Below are positions 58,300 to 64,000 of a stretch of DNA of 64,000 nt, piece by piece (within the stretch, counting starts at the first letter, position 1; every line of letters starts with the position of its first letter). Origin of the DNA: Campylobacter sp. RM6914 (GTDB taxonomy: Bacteria > Campylobacterota > Campylobacteria > Campylobacterales > Campylobacteraceae); the NCBI RefSeq assembly GCF_004803835.1, contig NZ_CP012545.1, positions 248,001-312,000 of the forward strand. The letters run 5' to 3'. The notes under the pieces are model-generated. The model did no database searches and was not told where the DNA came from. It saw only the letters and a list, made by a program, of their open reading frames with translations. The position numbers were made by a program, and so were the translations under genes.

Positions 58300-60099
58300 T
58301 TGCCGTTATTTGAAAATTTTAAACAACAAAAAAATCTTATCTTTCTTTCGCTGTTTTTATCAGCTATCTGTGCTTTAATGCTTATTAGCGAAAGCTTCAT
58401 GGTTATAGCCTTTGGAATTTGTATATTTTTATATGGAATTTCCGTATTAGAGCTTAGTTTTTCGGGCTTATCAGGTATTGAAACATTTTTAAAAAATACA
58501 ACAAGTAGCAAATTTAAAAGTTTCCTTTTTGGTCTTATATCTACTTTTATAATGCAATCAAGCGGTCTGGTTAGTGTGATCGCCATATCTTTTTTAAGTG
58601 CCAGTCTTATAACGCTTGGTGCCGGATTAGCTATCATTTATGGGACAAATCTAGGCACTGTTTCTACTACTTGGCTGGTTGCAGGTGTTGGGTTAAAAAC
58701 CCAGATCATTTACTACGCTATGCCGCTTATCATTATCGGCGTTATAATGTTTTTTAATAAGTCAAAAGGTATTAAAAGCGGAGGATATTTTCTTTTTAGT
58801 ATAGGGCTTTTATTTTTAGGGATACACTATATGAAGTCTGGATTTGACGGTATCAAAGATACTATAGATCTTGCTGCATACGCTATGGACGGTATTAAAG
58901 GGCTTTTGGTTTATACGCTCATAGGTATTATCGTAACGGTTTTGATGCAAAGTTCAACGGCAACGCTAACATTAACTATAACGGCTTTAAGCGTAGGGCA
59001 GATGAGCTATGAAAACGCTATTGCAATAGCGATAGGCTCAAACGTAGGAAGCACCGTCGTAGCTGTGATTGGTTCGATAAACGCAAATTCCGAGGGTAAA
59101 AAGCTGATGTTAGGGCATGTGATATTTAATATAGCCTCTGCAACGATAATGCTTTGTTTTATAAATTCCATCATTCCCATTACTGACTTTGTGGCTGATT
59201 TTTTGGGCATAGACGGCAGTGATTATTCGCTAAAACTCGCTATTTTTCATACTTTGTTTAACCTTATTGGAATTGTTATATTTTATCCTTTGACGACAAG
59301 GCTGACCATACTTTTAGACCGCCTAATAAAACCGGCTCAAATTCGATCAAAAGTGATAACGGCTAAATTTTTAGATGAAAAATCCATCCAATTCGTCGAT
59401 AGTGCGTTAATCGTTTTAATAAAAGAGATGGCACATTTATATGAAAACACGACATCTATCATCGCAAAATCAATTAGCATAAGCAAAAATGATATTGATT
59501 CGCCACTTTCATCGCAAGAGGTTATAGAGGCTAAAAATACACCAATGGCTATAGACTTTGACGAGCTTTATAATAATAGATTTAAAGAAGTTTATAGTCA
59601 GATAATCAGCTATCTAATAAGCGCTAGCGCAAACGCTACGGAAAAAGATATCGCTAAATTTATGGATATTCGTCGTGGGGCGCTTTTGTTGGCAGAAACA
59701 TTAAAAGATGTAAAAAATATCCAGCCAAATGTATTTAAATTTATGAGTTCATCTAACAAATACATAAAAGCCGAATACGACAAACTTCGTGTAAAAATTT
59801 TACATATTTTACGCATTATAAAGCGTATCCAAGACTTTGAAATAGATAGTAAATCAGGACTAAAAGAGCTAAGACGACTTTATGATGAGTATGAAAGTGT
59901 GCAGTTTGCACCTGATATTTTGCTAAACGAGCGTAAAATTTCAAACAAAATGGCGACATCGCTCATGAACGACACCGATATCGTAAAAGAAATGACTAGA
60001 AATTTGTTAAAAATTATCGAAATAATATCTACTAGAAGCGAAGATGAGGGAGAATTTGAGATAATTAGACGCAACCTCATGAGTAGCAAACAGCTTTAA
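58300..60099 (+). CDS. Na/Pi-cotransporter family protein with PhoU-like domain
   Basis: This 599-residue protein has a membrane half (about residues 1-340) with the two inverted QSS motifs FIMQSSGLVSVIAI and VLMQSSTATLTLTI, as in Na+/phosphate symporters, and a C-terminal helical half (about 370-599) resembling PhoU. It may transport or export phosphate; the PhoU part may regulate. It starts with TTG at 58300 behind AAGGAAATTTAAA, so the start is moderately certain. Stands between rpmA and obg. Confidence 0.88.
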   Translation: MPLFENFKQQKNLIFLSLFLSAICALMLISESFMVIAFGICIFLYGISVLELSFSGLSGIETFLKNTTSSKFKSFLFGLISTFIMQSSGLVSVIAISFLSASLITLGAGLAIIYGTNLGTVSTTWLVAGVGLKTQIIYYAMPLIIIGVIMFFNKSKGIKSGGYFLFSIGLLFLGIHYMKSGFDGIKDTIDLAAYAMDGIKGLLVYTLIGIIVTVLMQSSTATLTLTITALSVGQMSYENAIAIAIGSNVGSTVVAVIGSINANSEGKKLMLGHVIFNIASATIMLCFINSIIPITDFVADFLGIDGSDYSLKLAIFHTLFNLIGIVIFYPLTTRLTILLDRLIKPAQIRSKVITAKFLDEKSIQFVDSALIVLIKEMAHLYENTTSIIAKSISISKNDIDSPLSSQEVIEAKNTPMAIDFDELYNNRFKEVYSQIISYLISASANATEKDIAKFMDIRRGALLLAETLKDVKNIQPNVFKFMSSSNKYIKAEYDKLRVKILHILRIIKRIQDFEIDSKSGLKELRRLYDEYESVQFAPDILLNERKISNKMATSLMNDTDIVKEMTRNLLKIIEIISTRSEDEGEFEIIRRNLMSSKQL

Positions 60100-60145
60100 A
60101 TTTCAGCAATTTTAGCTATAATCGCCTAAAAATTAAAGGTAAAAT

Positions 60146-61192
60146 ATGTTTATAGATAGCGTAAAATTAACATTGGCTTCAGGACATGGCGGAGCCGGAG
60201 CTGTAAGTTTTAGACGTGAAAAACACGTTATTTTAGGTGGTCCTGATGGCGGAGATGGCGGAGATGGCGGAGATGTTTATTTTGTCATCGACAACAACTC
60301 TCATACACTAGCGGCATATAAAGGCAAAAACAAACTAAGCGCTAAAAACGGCGAGCCAGGCATGGGTCGTAGGATGACTGGCAAAAAAGGCGAGAGCTTG
60401 GAGCTTATCGTTCCACCGGGAACTGCCGTGTATGATGATGAAACTGGAGAGTTACTACTTGATCTAGTAAACGAGGGCGAGCGAGTGTTGTTTTTAAAAG
60501 GGGGTAAAGGCGGTCTTGGTAACGTACATTTTAAAAGCTCGACCAACCAAGCTCCTGAATACGCACAAAAAGGTACTCCAGAAGAAATTTGCAATGTTCG
60601 TTTAGAGTTAAAGCTAATTGCCGATGTCGGACTTGTCGGCTTTCCAAATGTTGGTAAAAGCACGCTTATATCGACTGTTTCAAACGCTAAACCACAGATA
60701 GCAAACTATGAATTTACAACCCTTACGCCAAAACTTGGACTCGTAGAAGTTGATGAATATAACGGCTTTGTTATGGCTGATATCCCAGGTATAATCGAAG
60801 GTGCAAGCGATGGACGAGGGCTTGGAATTCAGTTTTTAAAACACATCGAGCGAACTAAAATTCTGCTTTATATGATAGATCTAGCAAACTACCGTGAGCT
60901 TGATGAGCAGTTTTTTACTCTTCGTGCCGAGGTTGAGAAATTTTCTCCCGAGCTTGCCAAAAGAGACTATGCTATCGCACTAACCAGAATGGATGCGGCA
61001 GAAAATTTAGAGGAAAAAGTAGGTGAATTTATAAGCAAGCTTGGTCTTAAGGCTGGAGATAAATTTAAGCAAGATATTTATGAATTTGATGCCTTAAAAC
61101 CATACTTCATATTACCTATCAGCTCTGCGACAAACGAGAACATAAGCGAGCTTAAATTTAGCTTGCTTGAATTGCTTAAAAAAGATAAGTAA
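60146..61192 (+). CDS. obg: GTPase Obg (CgtA), ribosome assembly
   Basis: This 348-residue GTPase acts in 50S assembly and the stringent response. The N-terminal Gly-rich Obg fold has [14 protein letters not shown]1 is GFPNVGKST near residue 165 and G3 is [14 protein letters not shown]. At the G4 position, where most GTPases have NKxD, the sequence reads TRMD (residues 280-283), keeping only the Asp. A G5-like SSATNE follows near the end. AAAGGTAAAAT precedes the ATG. Confidence 0.95.
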   Translation: MFIDSVKLTLASGHGGAGAVSFRREKHVILGGPDGGDGGDGGDVYFVIDNNSHTLAAYKGKNKLSAKNGEPGMGRRMTGKKGESLELIVPPGTAVYDDETGELLLDLVNEGERVLFLKGGKGGLGNVHFKSSTNQAPEYAQKGTPEEICNVRLELKLIADVGLVGFPNVGKSTLISTVSNAKPQIANYEFTTLTPKLGLVEVDEYNGFVMADIPGIIEGASDGRGLGIQFLKHIERTKILLYMIDLANYRELDEQFFTLRAEVEKFSPELAKRDYAIALTRMDAAENLEEKVGEFISKLGLKAGDKFKQDIYEFDALKPYFILPISSATNENISELKFSLLELLKKDK

Positions 61193-61209
61193 CCGTCGCA
61201 GGAGATAGT

Positions 61210-62115
61210 ATGAATATAGTTTTTATGGGAACTCCCGAGTATGCTACGGATATATTAAGTGAAATTTTAAAAGCGGACATCAAGGTTGTAGGCGTATTTA
61301 CTCAACCCGACAAGCCGGTTGGCAGGAAGCAGGTTTTGACTCCGCCGCACATCAAAACTTTTTTAAATGAGAACTATAAAGATATCCCTGTGTTTCAACC
61401 TATAAATTTAAAAGAGCAAGAAACACATGAGCAAATTCGTTCTTTAGAACCTGACTTTATTGTGGTTGCAGCTTATGGACAGATCTTACCTAAGGCCATT
61501 TTAGATATCGCTCCTTGTATAAATTTACATGCCTCTATACTTCCTAAATATCGCGGTGCAAGTCCCATACAAAGCGCACTTTTAGTGGGAGAAACGACAA
61601 CGGGTATAACGGCGATGCTGATGGATGAGGGGCTTGATACGGGTGCGATACTTGCATTTGCATATACAAACTGTGAAGATAAAACAAGCGGAGAGCTTTT
61701 TGATGAACTTGGAAAGATCGCAGGAGAGCTTATAGTCGATGTTTTGCAAAATTTTCCAACCATCACACCACAGCCGCAAGATGACACGCAAGCTACGATT
61801 TGCAAGAAGATAAAAAAACAAAGTGGACTTTTTAGCTTTGACGAAGATGCTAGTCAAATTTATAATAAATTTCGTGCCTACACACCTTGGCCCGGGATAT
61901 TTTTAGAAAGCGGACTTAAAATTTTAAGCCTAAAACCATTACAGATGAGCGGAAAAAGCGGTGAAATTTTAGAAATTTCAAAAGATGGTTTTGTTGTTGC
62001 TTGTAAAAGCGGTGCTTTGCAAATTTTAAGCCTGCAAGAGCCAAGCAAAAAGGCTGTTAATGCGACGGCGTATCTAAACGGCAAAAGGCTTGGCATTGGT
62101 GATAGAATTTCTTGA
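61210..62115 (+). CDS. fmt: Methionyl-tRNA formyltransferase
   Basis: This 301-residue enzyme formylates initiator tRNA. The N-terminal domain starts NIVFMGTPEYATDIL; the active site has INLHASILPKYRGASPIQ and MDEGLDTGAIL. The C-terminal OB-fold part has RAYTPWPGIFLES. CAGGAGATAGT precedes the ATG, 17 bases after obg. Its end overlaps birA by about 26 bases. Confidence 0.96.
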   Translation: MNIVFMGTPEYATDILSEILKADIKVVGVFTQPDKPVGRKQVLTPPHIKTFLNENYKDIPVFQPINLKEQETHEQIRSLEPDFIVVAAYGQILPKAILDIAPCINLHASILPKYRGASPIQSALLVGETTTGITAMLMDEGLDTGAILAFAYTNCEDKTSGELFDELGKIAGELIVDVLQNFPTITPQPQDDTQATICKKIKKQSGLFSFDEDASQIYNKFRAYTPWPGIFLESGLKILSLKPLQMSGKSGEILEISKDGFVVACKSGALQILSLQEPSKKAVNATAYLNGKRLGIGDRIS

Positions 62116-62731
62116 GGAGTGTGCCTCAACGCATAATGAAATTTCCCAAGGCGTAAGAGTCGGTGTCATAAAGCCGCCATTTGCTATGTGCGCTAAAACC
62201 CAAACAGCAGGTGTTGGAAGTAGGGGAAATAAATGGATAGGACTTGAGGGCAATCTTTTTTTATCATTTTGCTTGCATAAAAACGCACTTCCTGATGACT
62301 TAAATGACGCGTCGATATCTATTTATTTTTCCATGATAATGAAAAATTTTTTAGAAAATTTAGGTTCTAAAATTTGGGTTAAATGGCCAAATGATTTTTA
62401 CGTAAATGACCTTAAAATCGGCGGAACGATCAGCACTAAAATAGGCGAAATTTATATCGGAAGCATAGGTTTAAATTTAGCCCGCGCTCCCCAAAATACG
62501 GGTGTTTTAGACATCAAAACTACTCCGAATGACGTTGTCTGGGGCTTTTGCGATAAGCTTGAAGAAAAAATCCCGTGGAAGCAAATTTTTAGCAAATTTA
62601 AGATAGAATTTGAGCGTTCAAAGAGTTTCATAACGCATATAAACGGCGAAATAGCGGATTTATCGGCAGCTTCGCTTTGTGAAGATGGTTCTATTTTGTT
62701 AGATAATAAAAAGGTGTATTCTTTAAGATGA
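62090..62731 (+). CDS. birA: Biotin-[acetyl-CoA-carboxylase] ligase BirA, without DNA-binding domain
   Basis: This 213-residue enzyme attaches biotin to AccB. The biotinyl-AMP site is TQTAGVGSRGNKW, and WVKWPNDFYVNDLKIGGT carries the catalytic lysine. The N-terminal helix-turn-helix of E. coli BirA is missing, so it cannot repress biotin genes. The start is uncertain: TTG at 62090 or GTG at 62099, both inside fmt. It overlaps parA by four bases. Confidence 0.93.
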   Translation: MALVIEFLEECASTHNEISQGVRVGVIKPPFAMCAKTQTAGVGSRGNKWIGLEGNLFLSFCLHKNALPDDLNDASISIYFSMIMKNFLENLGSKIWVKWPNDFYVNDLKIGGTISTKIGEIYIGSIGLNLARAPQNTGVLDIKTTPNDVVWGFCDKLEEKIPWKQIFSKFKIEFERSKSFITHINGEIADLSAASLCEDGSILLDNKKVYSLR

Positions 62732-63510
62732 GTGAAGTTATAACAATAGCAAATCAAAAGGGCGGAGTAGGTAAGACGACTACGGCAGTAAATTTAGCAG
62801 CCTCATTAGCAGTCGCAGAGAAAAAAGTCTTACTTATTGATATTGATCCGCAAGCAAACGCTACTACGGGAATGGGATTTAGTAGAAGTGACTATGAATT
62901 TAATATCTACCATGTTTTAACTGATCGCAAAAAACTTTCGCAAATAGTACTAAAAACAGAAATCCCAACACTTTTTCTAGCGCCGTCAAATATCGGCTTG
63001 GTTGGCATAGAGCAGGAATTTAACGACCAAAGTAAAGATTACAAACTGATCTTGAAAAACAAAATAGCCGAGGTTTTAGACGATTATGACTTTATCATCA
63101 TCGATAGCCCTCCTGCTCTTGGCAGTATTACGATAAATGCTTTAAGTGCTAGCGATAGCGTTATTATACCGATACAGTGTGAATTTTATGCACTTGAGGG
63201 GCTTGCGCTTATACTAAATACAGTAAAAATCATCAAAAAAACTATAAATCCAAAGCTTAGCATAAAGGGATTTTTGCCGACCATGTTTAGTTCTCAAAAC
63301 AATCTCTCAAAAGAGACGGTGGCAAATTTAAAGCAGCATTTTAAGCACAAGCTTTTTGTTAGCAAAGACAGCGAAGATGATTTGGTTATTATCCCGCGTA
63401 ATGTAAAGCTTGCCGAAAGCCCGAGTTTTGGCAAGCCGGTTATTCTTTACGATATAAAGTCACCAGGCTCGATCGCATATCAAAATTTGGCTCATTCGAT
63501 ACTTAATTAA
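62728..63510 (+). CDS. parA: Chromosome partitioning ATPase ParA (Soj)
   Basis: This 260-residue deviant Walker ATPase has ANQKGGVGKTTTAVNLA (Walker A with two lysines), LIDIDPQANATTGMG and FIIIDSPPALG. With ParB it moves replication origins. It starts with ATG at 62728, ATGA overlap with birA, and is followed by parB after eight bases. The cluster obg-fmt-birA-parA-parB agrees with C. jejuni. Confidence 0.96.
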   Translation: MSEVITIANQKGGVGKTTTAVNLAASLAVAEKKVLLIDIDPQANATTGMGFSRSDYEFNIYHVLTDRKKLSQIVLKTEIPTLFLAPSNIGLVGIEQEFNDQSKDYKLILKNKIAEVLDDYDFIIIDSPPALGSITINALSASDSVIIPIQCEFYALEGLALILNTVKIIKKTINPKLSIKGFLPTMFSSQNNLSKETVANLKQHFKHKLFVSKDSEDDLVIIPRNVKLAESPSFGKPVILYDIKSPGSIAYQNLAHSILN

Positions 63511-63518
63511 GGACAATA

Positions 63519-64000
63519 ATGGCAAAGAAAAAGTTAGAAATCAATCTAGGAAATATGCTCTCTGACGCAAATTCTGCATACAAAGATGATGATGTTCTTG
63601 ACTATTTTGGACTTAGCTCCGATGTGGTTGAAGAGATTGATGTAGCTAAAATATCGCCAAATCCATATCAACCACGTAAAAATTTTGATGAAGAAGCCTT
63701 AAAAGAATTGGCTCAAAGTATTAAACGACACGGTCTTATTCAACCTATTATTGTTATTAGAAAAGACGGCGGATATATGCTTATCGCGGGCGAGCGTAGA
63801 TTTAGAGCCACAAAGCTACTTAATGAAAGCAAGATAAAGGCGATAGTTGCCAACCTAGAATCAAAAAATTTAAGAGAAATCGCACTTATTGAAAATATTC
63901 AACGTGAAAATTTAAATCCTATAGAGCTTGCTAATTCGTATAAAGAACTTATAAGCGAGTATAAAATCACCCAAGAGGGGCTATCAAATATAATCCACAA
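63519..64000 (+). CDS. parB: Chromosome partitioning protein ParB, partial (3' end beyond the window)
   Basis: The ATG at 63519 follows TTAAGGACAATA, and the frame is open to the right edge. It starts MAKKKLEINLGNMLSD. Box I and II of the CTPase/partition domain are visible as ISPNPYQPRKNFDEEAL, HGLIQPIIV, YMLIAGERRFRATKLL and ALIENIQRENLNPIE. The DNA-binding helix-turn-helix begins near the end (EYKITQEGLSN). No parS site was found in the window. Confidence 0.95.
   Translation, partial: MAKKKLEINLGNMLSDANSAYKDDDVLDYFGLSSDVVEEIDVAKISPNPYQPRKNFDEEALKELAQSIKRHGLIQPIIVIRKDGGYMLIAGERRFRATKLLNESKIKAIVANLESKNLREIALIENIQRENLNPIELANSYKELISEYKITQEGLSNIIH

Overview
The window looks like chromosomal DNA of a Campylobacter, most likely from the group of anaerobic, formate- and hydrogen-using species around C. 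concisus, C. curvus, C. rectus and C. mucosalis. The evidence is the low GC content, the AT-rich intergenic DNA, epsilonproteobacterial protein sequences, and gene orders I remember from C. jejuni: rpsB-tsf-ABC-fliR-acidic protein-gmk-tatA-argS, gap-pgk-tpiA-fabI, and rplU-rpmA-obg-fmt-birA-parA-parB. A species name cannot be fixed from the sequence alone.

Layout. 1-3796 (minus): the start of a hydrogenase-4 (hyf) operon, hyfA-hyfB-hyfC-hyfE, cut by the window edge, behind a long AT-rich promoter region with a perfect palindrome. 4305-6225 (minus): a Sel1-repeat secreted protein, a small membrane protein, and a periplasmic DUF4198 (NikK-like) protein. 6432-10423: a fumarase/adenylosuccinate-lyase superfamily enzyme, a DASS-type anion transporter and a frameshifted WYL regulator. 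10468-15272: a small unknown protein, mnmG, and fdhF, a formate dehydrogenase with an in-frame UGA (selenocysteine) and a recognisable SECIS hairpin. 15485-19288: a decayed two-partner-secretion haemagglutinin (fhaB-like) with an overlapping, also frameshifted, lipoprotein gene. 19406-19481: tRNA-Phe. 19561-28393: murD and mraY, gpmI, the fatty-acid cluster fabG-acpP-fabF-accA, ribE and pgeF. 28469-28922: a relic gene. 29115-38675: rpsB-tsf and the conserved run through fliR, gmk, tatA and argS, then a YeiH-type exporter, an SseB-like protein and a zinc metallopeptidase. 38729-44993: a nadD-rsfS fusion, gap-pgk-tpiA, fabI and an Old Yellow Enzyme homologue. 45028-47679: polA. 47713-53153 (minus): a six-gene operon larA-larC-larE-larB-ttdA-ttdB, divergent from a Dcu C4-dicarboxylate transporter (53416-55086). 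55123-64000: flhB, a di-haem peroxidase, rplU-rpmA, a Na/Pi transporter, obg, fmt, birA, parA and the start of parB.

How the genes fit together. Hyf plus a selenocysteine FdhF is the pairing expected of a formate hydrogenlyase. The strongest candidate for a little-described system is the lar-ttd operon. It joins a complete nickel-pincer cofactor pathway (LarB, LarC, LarE) and a LarA-family racemase to a two-subunit Fe-S hydro-lyase, beside a C4-dicarboxylate transporter. This suggests that a D-hydroxydicarboxylate such as D-malate, or tartrate, is racemised and dehydrated to fumarate or oxaloacetate for anaerobic respiration. Nickel recurs in the window: a [NiFe] hydrogenase, a NikK-like periplasmic protein with a possible NikR-like box, and the nickel-pincer enzymes.

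The accessory segments carry several single-base frameshifts (the WYL regulator, fhaB and the lipoprotein), while the housekeeping genes are intact. That fits pseudogene decay better than general sequencing error, although several lesions lie in short A runs and should be checked against reads.
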